DNA from: NIOZ-UU13 sp032250555 | GTDB lineage: Bacteria > Planctomycetota > Phycisphaerae > Sedimentisphaerales > Anaerobacaceae | NCBI GenBank assembly: GCA_032250555.1 | Contig: JAVVFI010000069.1 | Span: 1 to 16,945 of the forward strand | Length of the DNA: 16,945 nt | Direction of reading: 5' to 3' | Shown: one piece after another, positions 7,009 to 14,023 of the stretch | Position numbering within the stretch: the first letter of the stretch is position 1 | How the letters are laid out: the number at the start of each line of letters is the position of its first letter | Program-made: the position numbers and the translations under genes | Notes under the pieces: model-generated | The model's input: the letters and a program-made list of their open reading frames with translations, nothing else | What the model was told of the DNA's origin: nothing | The model's database searches: none

Positions 7009-9081
7009 ATGAGGATTCCCGCTAAGGAACTTACCGCCCTACTACTGGTATGGCTGTGCGTTAATTCGGCTTTAATTAATAATTCCGGGGCAGCGTTCAA
7101 CAAATCGGAGATTGATGAGAAATTAGCAGCAATTGTCAACTACGAACGCGGGATGAGCAGAGAGCCGCTCATTGCTGTGGAAAAGCTCATCCGTGAATCA
7201 CAAAACCAACCCGAGCAACGTAAATATATCGAGCTTAAATTAGCTGAATTACTCCCTGAAGCCACCTTAGAAAGTAAATCGTTCATCTGCAGACAACTTT
7301 GGTTTGTCGGAACGGCTGATTCTGTTCCAGCAATCGCCAAGCTGTTGATGGACGAGGAGACCGCTGACATAGCCTGCTATGCAATTGGGCAAAATCCGAG
7401 CGATGAGGCAGGCAAGGCACTGCGCGAAGCGCTTAAGAAGGTTTCGCCGACAGTGCAGATTCGCATTATCAATCTATTAGGCGACAGAGGTGATAATCAA
7501 AGCGTAGAAGCAATCGGCAAACTTGTATCAGGAAGGGAAAGAGAAGTCAGTGAAGCTGCGGTTGCGGCACTGGGAAAGATCGGTGGTGCACGGGCAATAC
7601 AATTGCTGGTAGAAAGCAGAGCCAAAGGTGATTCAGAACTTAGATTCGCGGCGACAGATGCGTACCTTAGATGTGCTGAAGACCTGATGTTTGACGGCGA
7701 GACAAAGCAAGCAACCATTATCTACAATGAACTGGCCGGCAAGAACGAAACACCTATTATTCGAAGTGCGGCCATTAAGGGTCTGGCAGACATTGGCGGG
7801 CAGGATATAGTGCCGCTGGTTATTGCTGCTCTGCGTGATGAAAACCGTATGGTGCGAACCACGGCCAGAAGCTGTGTTCGGACGATGGAAGGCAGCGGCG
7901 TTACCGAACAGATTGCTAGTGAATTGTCAAAGACATCACCTGATGAACAGATGCTTCTGATTGGTGCTCTTGCAGACCGGGGTGATGCCGCGGCGCTGCC
8001 TGCGATAACAGAGGCAGCCAAGAGCACAAATCCGGAGATCAGAAAAGCAGTATTGGCGGCAGTTGGAAAACTCGGCGATGCTTCTTTTGTAGAATACTTA
8101 GTTAAATCCGCTGCAGAAGGATTGAGTTCCGAAGAAAAAAGGCTGGCAGTAAAGAGTCTCACGCTGCTTCGAGGCAGTAGAGTTGATGATGCAATAGTAC
8201 AAAGCATGCAGAATTCAGAAGCCACCATACGCCAGCAACTAATTCAGGTGCTTGGTGAGCGAAATGCTGTTGATGCAGTTCCAGCACTGTTAAAAGAGGC
8301 TGGACACCAAGACAGGAAGGTCAGCCAGGCGGCGTTCAAAACCTTAGGCAAACTTGCTGAAGAAAAACATTTACCATCACTAATAAAGCTTCTTACTAAT
8401 ACGGAAGACAGCAGCAGTCGCCGTACAGCAGAAAGGGCTGTCGTGGCTGTTTCACGCAAGATTAGTCAACCAGACAAGCAGTCAGATGCTATTTTGGCGG
8501 AGTTGCGCAGTGAAGAAAGCGTGGCTGTCAGATGTTCGCTGCTACGGGTGCTGGGAGGTATTGCAAACAGTAAAGCCCTGATAACACTCGAGGCAGCATC
8601 GAAAGAGGCAAATCCCTTGGTGCAGGACACATCCGTTCGAACATTGGCCAAATGGCCTAATGCGGCAGGGGCAGAAGTTTTGCTGGATATTTACTGTAAC
8701 ACAAAAAGCCCAATACACCGACTGCTGGCGCTGCGAGGTTTTGTACGCTTGTTGTCTCTGCCTGTTCAAGGACGTACGGCAGAGAAAACGCTGGAGTTGT
8801 ATCGGCGGGCAATGCAGGAAGCCAAGAGTTCGGCAGAGCAAAAACTTGTGCTATCTGGTTTGTCAAATGTAAGCAATCCAGAGGCGTTGAGAACGGTCGA
8901 GCCGTTTCTGCAGGCTGAGGAAGTCAAAGGAGAAGCGGCGATGGCTGCGATAAAGATAGCCAAGGCAATTATGGAAACTCACGGTGAAAGAGCCAAGACA
9001 GCAATGAACAAGCTGCTCGCCATCTCTAACGACGAGAACTTGCGCAGACAGGCTGAAGAGATTATACGGCAAATCAAATAA
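7009..9081 (+). CDS. Exported HEAT-repeat solenoid protein
   Basis: A 690-residue protein starting with a signal-peptide-like segment (ELTALLLVWLCVNSALINNSGA). The remainder is almost entirely HEAT/PBS-lyase-like helical repeats of about 30-35 residues. Clear examples contain AAVAALGKIGGARAIQLLVE, AAIKGLADIGGQDIVPLVIA, VLAAVGKLGDASFVEYLV and AAFKTLGKLAEEKHLPSLIK. Towards the C-terminus come TLAKWPNAAGAEVLLDIY and LLALRGFVRLLSLP, which resemble HEAT proteins I associate with Planctomycetes and Bacteroidetes. No haem-binding CxxCH or other catalytic motif is present, so a scaffold or protein-binding role is the reasonable reading. AAGGA at 6997-7001 lies seven bases before the ATG, and only 13 bp separate it from the propeller gene, so the two are surely co-transcribed. 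No partner can be named from sequence. Confidence 0.87.
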   Translation: MRIPAKELTALLLVWLCVNSALINNSGAAFNKSEIDEKLAAIVNYERGMSREPLIAVEKLIRESQNQPEQRKYIELKLAELLPEATLESKSFICRQLWFVGTADSVPAIAKLLMDEETADIACYAIGQNPSDEAGKALREALKKVSPTVQIRIINLLGDRGDNQSVEAIGKLVSGREREVSEAAVAALGKIGGARAIQLLVESRAKGDSELRFAATDAYLRCAEDLMFDGETKQATIIYNELAGKNETPIIRSAAIKGLADIGGQDIVPLVIAALRDENRMVRTTARSCVRTMEGSGVTEQIASELSKTSPDEQMLLIGALADRGDAAALPAITEAAKSTNPEIRKAVLAAVGKLGDASFVEYLVKSAAEGLSSEEKRLAVKSLTLLRGSRVDDAIVQSMQNSEATIRQQLIQVLGERNAVDAVPALLKEAGHQDRKVSQAAFKTLGKLAEEKHLPSLIKLLTNTEDSSSRRTAERAVVAVSRKISQPDKQSDAILAELRSEESVAVRCSLLRVLGGIANSKALITLEAASKEANPLVQDTSVRTLAKWPNAAGAEVLLDIYCNTKSPIHRLLALRGFVRLLSLPVQGRTAEKTLELYRRAMQEAKSSAEQKLVLSGLSNVSNPEALRTVEPFLQAEEVKGEAAMAAIKIAKAIMETHGERAKTAMNKLLAISNDENLRRQAEEIIRQIK

Positions 9082-9113
9082 CTCGAAACCAAGACACGTC
9101 AATTAATAATCAA

Positions 9114-9173
9114 TCAGCATTTTCGCCTGCCACTTACACTTTCACCTCTGCTTTAAAGTCACTGAAATGCTGA
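9114..9173. repeat. Inverted repeat with 42-base loop between genes
   Basis: TCAGCATTT at 9114-9122 is the exact reverse complement of AAATGCTGA at 9165-9173, with 42 bases between the arms. It lies between the HEAT gene and the prepilin-like gene, 15 bases upstream of that gene's -35 box. The loop is too long and the following sequence too poor in T for a standard intrinsic terminator. It might be an operator with two half sites or a weak transcript-end structure. Nine-base arms could arise by chance. Confidence 0.4.
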
Positions 9174-9187
9174 TAGCAATATTTTGA

Positions 9188-9217
9188 TTGACTCAATGCC
9201 CGAAAAATATATATAAT
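9188..9217 (+). promoter_or_regulatory. Strong candidate sigma70-type promoter for the prepilin-like gene
   Basis: TTGACT (9188-9193) and a perfect TATAAT (9212-9217) are separated by 18 bases, with AT-rich sequence through the -10 region. The expected start near 9224 gives a leader of about 32 bases carrying AAAGGGGAG (9245-9253) before the ATG at 9256. This is the best promoter match in the window, and it indicates the prepilin-like gene is transcribed separately from the HEAT operon. Confidence 0.6.
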
Positions 9218-9255
9218 TTTATCGGTTATTGAACTCTTTAGATGAAAGGGGAGTT

Positions 9256-9951
9256 ATGAGCAGTCACAGCCGGAGAGGATTTACATTGATAGAACTCTTA
9301 GTTGTGATTGCCATCATCGCATTGTTAATGGCGATATTAATGCCCGCATTGCAAAGGGCAAAAAAACAAGCCCATAACGTAAAGTGCCAAAGTAATATGC
9401 GCCAAATCGGTATAGCAGCAAATTTATATGCCGAAGATTATGAATTGATGGTTCCGCGCGGGAAGGCGGGCGGCACAGGCGGGGCATGGTTTCAGCTTTT
9501 CATGCCATTGTTAGCTCAGAAGCCGATCAATAATGATTACCGTACAGTGGATATTTATCGGTGTCCCGGTTATCCCGATAAAGAGCAAACCGTTTGCTAT
9601 GTTGTCAACGGCTGGGACTTCAGAGATAGAAATGATATGCAGGGCACAGAGATATTAAAGCCGAGCAAATTAACAAGCTGCACCCAACGAGCATATACCG
9701 TTTATCTTACCGATAATGAGGATGGTCCGTGGCGACATATTATACGAAAAGCTGATGACGAAGGTAACAATCGATGCGATGTGTGGACTCCGGGACATCT
9801 GCCGTCTTCCGAAAGTGAAGATGTAACTAACGGCAGGCGTGTTGCGAGAGCCCGGCATAGAAAAGGCAGTAATTTTCTTTTTCTTGACTGGCACGTGGAA
9901 TGGATGGCCGCCGAAGAGGTAACGATAGACCTGTGGAGATTTAAGAAATAA
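9256..9951 (+). CDS. Prepilin-type N-terminal domain protein with H-X9-D motif
   Basis: A 231-residue protein. Residues 5-30 form a class III prepilin signal: RRGFTLIELLVVIAIIALL, cut by a prepilin peptidase between Gly and Phe, with the Glu at mature position 5 needed for assembly. The C-terminal half resembles the DUF1559-like pseudopilin proteins that are greatly expanded in planctomycetes. Near the end, HRKGSNFLFLDWHVEW fits their H-X9-DG motif, but the Gly is replaced by Trp. The protein probably reaches the periplasm through a type II secretion or type IV pilus-like machine; none of that machine's other genes are in the window, so this is a stand-alone copy. Start chosen at 9256 because AAAGG (9245-9249) lies six bases before it; the frame opens earlier at a TTG at 9229. 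Confidence 0.9.
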   Translation: MSSHSRRGFTLIELLVVIAIIALLMAILMPALQRAKKQAHNVKCQSNMRQIGIAANLYAEDYELMVPRGKAGGTGGAWFQLFMPLLAQKPINNDYRTVDIYRCPGYPDKEQTVCYVVNGWDFRDRNDMQGTEILKPSKLTSCTQRAYTVYLTDNEDGPWRHIIRKADDEGNNRCDVWTPGHLPSSESEDVTNGRRVARARHRKGSNFLFLDWHVEWMAAEEVTIDLWRFKK

Positions 9952-10003
9952 TTAAATCAGTTCCAAAGTACATAAATGTTATTTATCAAATGAGTCTGCA
10001 AAA

Positions 10004-13000
10004 GTGAGTGTAATTGCCCAAACGCAACGCAGGATTTCAGTGGTGAGGAAAACAGTTCTGCCGCTGTTTCTGCTCTCAGGGGCGGCGGGGCTGGTTTATG
10101 AAGTCACCTGGACGAGGGCTTTCGGAGTTGTCTTCGGTAACACAATCTTCGCGGTCAGTACCGTTTTAACGGCGTTTATGTTTGGTATGGCGGCAGGGAG
10201 CTGGCTGTTTGGGAGAATAGCCGACAGAAGCGGCCGCCCTTTAAGGCTGTTTGCCCTACTGGAAATTGGAATAGGATTGTATGCCTTTTCTTTTGCGACT
10301 ATTTTAGCGACGGTGGATGTGTTTTATAGCTGGATTTTTCAGAGTTTTCATCCGAGCTTTTATCCACTGAGTCTTGTCCGGTTTGTTACGTCAATAATCA
10401 TCCTGCTGATTCCGACCGCTCTGATGGGCGGGACGCTGCCGGTTTTAAGCAAGCTGTGGGCGAATCGGCCACAGGAAAAAGGAGCATCCGAAGCCGGTGT
10501 AGGGAAAAGCACAGGATTTTTATACTCAATCAATACATTTGGAGCGGTCGCAGGCAGCTTTTTGTCGGGCTATGTATTCATAAGGATTTGGGGGGTGAGT
10601 AACACTATTTATCTTGCAGCTTCTGCTAATATACTTATTGGAGTTTTGTCATTCATCTTGTCTATATCCACAGAAAAGCCGGTTGAGAAGAAGCATAAGC
10701 GATTGGTTCGCAAATCTAAACCGGAAAAGAGGAATTCTACAGAGGCTGAAGTTATTCCAGAACAGGCCGACAAGAAACGAAAAATTGTGTTAGCTGCGTT
10801 ATTGGTGGCAGGATTTTGTGCGCTGGCTTTAGAGGTTTTGTGGACAAGGGTGCTGCTGTTTGTTCTCGGGACAAGTGTTTATGCTTTTGCGTGTATGCTT
10901 ACCTGCTTTATTCTGGGTCTTGCACTGGGGAGCTTTCTTTGCAGCAGGATATTTTTATCGAGAATCAAGAACGGTGTTTTCGCTCTTGGTATTGTTGAAT
11001 TCTTAGTAGGGCTTTCTGTGCTGGGTTCCATTTTACTGTTAGGGATGCTCTGGTACATCGACCTTATATTGACTGAGAAGGTGCTTTCGGGCACTTTTTG
11101 GAAAGAAGTTGCAGCCCATTTCATAGATGCATCGGCCGTGCTGCTTGTGCCTACTGTGTTTATGGGTATGGTTTTTCCTATTGCGGTCAAGGTGTGCGCC
11201 GAGTCATGGAAGGCTGCGGGTAAAAGGATAGGAGAGGTCTATGCATGCAATACGATGGGCTGTGTGGCAGGGTCTTTCGCAGCGGGCTTTGTGATGGTGC
11301 CTTTGTTAGGATTGCGGGACAGCTTCCTTGCGGTTGTTGCAATTCAGCTTTTGTTGGCCGTTGTAGTTCTTTTTCTTTCAGAGAAACGCAGGTTAATACT
11401 CTGTGCTGGAACGGCGGCGATTTCAATAGCAGTTATCATTGCCAGTTTTCTGTGGATACCGCGAGATATCTTTCTGCAGACGATGAACACTTATCACTAC
11501 CCGAGCGAAATCATTTATATCAAAGACGGGGCCACAGGTACGATTACAGTGCACGACATGCCGGATGGGGACCGGCTTATTGTCGTTGACGGGGTTGATG
11601 TGGCAGGGATGAATTTTATGCTGCGCACCACTCAGAAACTTCAGGGATATGTACCACTGCTGATGCATAAAGATCCTCAAAAAGTGCTGCAAATCGGTTA
11701 TGGAAGCGGTGAGACTTCGGGAATCGGCCTGGCATTCGGAGTTGAAGACTACAGGATAGTTGATGTTTGTCCGAGTGTTTTCGAGGCGGGCAGGTTCTTC
11801 GATACAATCAACCGTTCATCCTACAAAGACCCGCGGCTAACAAAAATAATAATGGATGGAAAAAACTATGTGAAGCTTACCGATGAGAAGTTCGACATCA
11901 TAATGAACGATTCGACCTATCCGGGAACGACGGGAAGTTCGGCACTATACACATACGAACATTTTATTCAATGCCGTGAAAAGCTAAGAGACGACGGCAT
12001 TCTGTCGTGCTGGATTCCACTGGATTTGCGAGGTGAAGACCTTCAGTTGATATTCAAGACTTTCCAGGAGGCGATGCCGCATAGTTGTGTTTGGATGGCG
12101 AACAATTGTGTCAATAAACATGCCGTATTGGTTGGCAGTAAATCTCCATTGAAAATTGATTTTCAGCATGCCAAAAAAGTAGTTGAGCGAAAGGACATAG
12201 CTTTAGACCTTGCGGGGATTAATATTCACTCTATTTATGATTTACTTGATTGCTTTATTGTCGATGAAGGCGGGCTGCGTAGAATAGGAGGTACGGCTCC
12301 GCTTAATACCGATGACAGGCCACGACTGGAATTCGGAGCTGCAATAAAGCGAGAGGAAGAAGGATGTTTGATCAATACTATGGAGTGGTTTGTAAGGGAA
12401 TATCGTTCTGTTTTTCCATATCTTGTGAACCTCGGTGATACGCCAGAGGAATCTCAACAGGTCAAATCTACTTTCGAACAATATTACCTGGGAACAGGTC
12501 ATGCGTTGCGAGGGCTTCTTGGGATGTTATTAGGTGATCCTCAGATTATGAACACTGAATTCGAGAAGGCGCGACAAGCCAATCCATTAGAGCGGGATGT
12601 TCAGAGCTGTCTTGATGAGATGAACCTTGAGATAAAGGCGCTGGAAGAGGCAGTAGGACGTACACCCAGGAAACCTATTCTTAGGTCTCGTTTAGCAAAA
12701 AGGTATCTTCTTTTGAATAACTATGCAGCAGCCGGCGAGCAATATCAGAAGTTTCTGGAGCTTGAACCTGAGAATGCCGCTGGATGGACCAACCTGGGTT
12801 TTTGTTACAAAATGTTAGAGCAATACGAAAAATCGATTTTGGCTCTCAATAAAGCTATCGAATACAATGACAAGATGGTTGCAGCTTATCGTAATCTGGC
12901 TGATGTATATGACAGGCTCGCCAGGTCGCACTTTATGCAGAAGGAATACAATCTCTCGTTAGAGAACCTGGAAAAAGCACTGGCTTTAGTACCTAAAGAT

Positions 13001-13072
13001 TCTCCTGTGTATAAATATCTTCAGGAAAGAAAAGCAATGGTGATGCGATTTATCGAAGAATCAAAACGCTGA
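10004..13072 (+). CDS. Fused duplicated MFS-like membrane protein, spermidine-synthase-like domain and TPRs
   Basis: A 1022-residue fusion. Residues 16-230 and 262-485 are two related membrane blocks. Each opens with a G(L/C)-A-L-x-x-E-V-x-W-TR segment and later has an Y-x-x-N-T-x-G-x-VAGSF helix; they are joined by a Lys/Arg-rich loop (about 228-262) that should be cytoplasmic. Residues about 505-740 resemble aminopropyltransferases: a VVDGV strand, VPLLMH, the nucleotide-binding GYGSGETSG (565-573), MDGKNYV, and NDSTYP with Asp636. The Asp of the GGGDG motif of true SpeE is absent and the second Asp of D-x-x-D-P is Tyr639, so spermidine synthesis is doubtful. Residues about 895-1005 contain TPR units. 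The GTG at 10004 has no clear ribosome site; GTGs at 10040/10043 have AGGA just upstream and are equally plausible. Substrate unknown. Confidence 0.85.
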   Translation: MSVIAQTQRRISVVRKTVLPLFLLSGAAGLVYEVTWTRAFGVVFGNTIFAVSTVLTAFMFGMAAGSWLFGRIADRSGRPLRLFALLEIGIGLYAFSFATILATVDVFYSWIFQSFHPSFYPLSLVRFVTSIIILLIPTALMGGTLPVLSKLWANRPQEKGASEAGVGKSTGFLYSINTFGAVAGSFLSGYVFIRIWGVSNTIYLAASANILIGVLSFILSISTEKPVEKKHKRLVRKSKPEKRNSTEAEVIPEQADKKRKIVLAALLVAGFCALALEVLWTRVLLFVLGTSVYAFACMLTCFILGLALGSFLCSRIFLSRIKNGVFALGIVEFLVGLSVLGSILLLGMLWYIDLILTEKVLSGTFWKEVAAHFIDASAVLLVPTVFMGMVFPIAVKVCAESWKAAGKRIGEVYACNTMGCVAGSFAAGFVMVPLLGLRDSFLAVVAIQLLLAVVVLFLSEKRRLILCAGTAAISIAVIIASFLWIPRDIFLQTMNTYHYPSEIIYIKDGATGTITVHDMPDGDRLIVVDGVDVAGMNFMLRTTQKLQGYVPLLMHKDPQKVLQIGYGSGETSGIGLAFGVEDYRIVDVCPSVFEAGRFFDTINRSSYKDPRLTKIIMDGKNYVKLTDEKFDIIMNDSTYPGTTGSSALYTYEHFIQCREKLRDDGILSCWIPLDLRGEDLQLIFKTFQEAMPHSCVWMANNCVNKHAVLVGSKSPLKIDFQHAKKVVERKDIALDLAGINIHSIYDLLDCFIVDEGGLRRIGGTAPLNTDDRPRLEFGAAIKREEEGCLINTMEWFVREYRSVFPYLVNLGDTPEESQQVKSTFEQYYLGTGHALRGLLGMLLGDPQIMNTEFEKARQANPLERDVQSCLDEMNLEIKALEEAVGRTPRKPILRSRLAKRYLLLNNYAAAGEQYQKFLELEPENAAGWTNLGFCYKMLEQYEKSILALNKAIEYNDKMVAAYRNLADVYDRLARSHFMQKEYNLSLENLEKALALVPKDSPVYKYLQERKAMVMRFIEESKR

Positions 13073-13127
13073 GCCGCAGGTATTTTAAGACAGCAAAATA
13101 ATTATTTACAATTTAGGAGGTCACAAA

Positions 13128-13952
13128 ATGTCAAATGTTCATATCGGCGTCAATATGGAGTTTGTACGACATGCCGACAAGTCGTTCGAGTGGGGAGTGG
13201 AAAAGGCCGCAGAGTTAGGTTATGAATATGTAGAGCCGATGGTACACTGGGGGCGAGAGCTTTTGAGTGAGGCGGGATATTTCCACAGTGTATCTATGCT
13301 TGATGATCCGTACCGGATTAAGCGAGCATGTGAAAAGGCAGGCATTAAGCTTTCGGGGCTTTCGGCACATACGCCATTATGCAAACCGGAAATAAGTACG
13401 GAGTATCTCAAGCAGTCAATTCGATTCGCGGCTGAATGCGGTGCGCCTGTTGTTAATACTGACGAAGGACCGAAACCAGTATGGTCAACAGAGGAAGAAG
13501 ACCATGTTCTGATGCGGTATGTCCTGAAAGAGGCGGCAGCCGTGGCGGAAGCCCGCGGGATAGTGATAGGACTTGAGCCACATCAGCAGTACAGCCAGCA
13601 CCCGGAAGGTCTGGACAGGATTTATGAGCTGGTTGACTCGGAGGCAATCGGAATCAACTTCGATACAGGCAACAGCTATCTTTCAGGTCATGATCCGGTC
13701 GAATGGCTCGAAGGTGTCAAGGACAGATTAGTGCACCTCCATGCCAAGGATATTTCCGTGCAGCAATCTGAGGATGAGCGAGGCAAAGTAACCGGCACGC
13801 CGGTGGGCTGTGCCTGCGGCGAAGGAGTCATTGACTGGAAAAAAGTGGTTGAAGTCTGCAAAGGATTATCCCGGGATATTGTTTTCAGCGTCGAATGCGG
13901 TACCATAGAACAGGCTGAGCGAAGTATCAGCCACCTTAAGAACCTGGTGTAG
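13128..13952 (+). CDS. Sugar phosphate isomerase/epimerase-like TIM-barrel protein
   Basis: A 274-residue cytoplasmic protein of the AP-endonuclease-2/xylose-isomerase-like TIM-barrel family, near the usual length. It has no signal peptide. The expected metal-binding set is visible: Glu150 in LEPHQQ, Asp179 in NFDTGN, His205 in HLHAKD and Glu256 in VECGT. This E-D-H-E arrangement is that of D-tagatose/D-psicose 3-epimerase-like enzymes, so it probably isomerises or epimerises a sugar or sugar acid using a divalent metal; the exact substrate cannot be read. A perfect AGGAGG (13115-13120) lies seven bases before the ATG, suggesting strong translation. It precedes a sulfatase, a PmoA-like protein and a Gfo/Idh/MocA gene, consistent with carbohydrate breakdown. 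It could instead be an inositol-pathway (IolE/IolI-like) enzyme. Confidence 0.88.
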   Translation: MSNVHIGVNMEFVRHADKSFEWGVEKAAELGYEYVEPMVHWGRELLSEAGYFHSVSMLDDPYRIKRACEKAGIKLSGLSAHTPLCKPEISTEYLKQSIRFAAECGAPVVNTDEGPKPVWSTEEEDHVLMRYVLKEAAAVAEARGIVIGLEPHQQYSQHPEGLDRIYELVDSEAIGINFDTGNSYLSGHDPVEWLEGVKDRLVHLHAKDISVQQSEDERGKVTGTPVGCACGEGVIDWKKVVEVCKGLSRDIVFSVECGTIEQAERSISHLKNLV

Positions 13953-13953
13953 C

Positions 13954-13984
13954 ATCTGCAGAAAATCTTAAGTAAGCAGATTTT
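13954..13984 (+). terminator. Possible weak hairpin with two alternative stems after the isomerase gene
   Basis: ATCTGC (13954-13959) can pair with GCAGAT (13976-13981), leaving a 16-base loop and a short T run. Alternatively AAAATCT (13962-13968) pairs with AGATTTT (13978-13984) across a 9-base loop. The two stems compete for the same right arm. Both are short and AT-rich, so termination would be weak at best. Confidence 0.25.
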
Positions 13985-13994
13985 GAAAAAAAGA

Positions 13995-14000
13995 TATAAT
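13995..14000 (+). promoter_or_regulatory. Perfect TATAAT -10-like hexamer before the sulfatase gene
   Basis: TATAAT sits three bases before the first ATG (14003) of the sulfatase frame. I find no convincing -35 element 16-18 bases upstream. If it is used, transcription would begin near 14007, inside that first start, and translation would have to begin at the ATG at 14024. Chance occurrence in AT-rich sequence is quite possible. Confidence 0.25.
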
Positions 14001-14023
14001 CAATGATGACTTGTGGGAATGAT

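Noticed and set aside
7722..8228. A 168-codon leftward open frame inside the HEAT gene
   Set aside because: It is antisense to a repetitive Ala/Leu-rich coding region, which often leaves long open frames on the other strand. The composition is Ser/Ala-rich and no motif is visible.
9972..9986. ATAAAT-GTT-ATTTAT hairpin after the prepilin-like gene
   Set aside because: The six-pair stem is entirely A/T with a three-base loop and has no following T run, so it is too unstable to call a terminator.
9990..10007. A five-codon mini-frame (ATG to TGA) whose stop overlaps the GTG at 10004
   Set aside because: It resembles a coupling leader peptide, but no ribosome site precedes its ATG, the peptide is trivial in length, and the GTG itself may not be the real start.
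13073..13127. Possible promoter in the AT-rich gap before the isomerase gene
   Set aside because: No pair of hexamers with acceptable spacing could be found; only the AGGAGG ribosome site is convincing.
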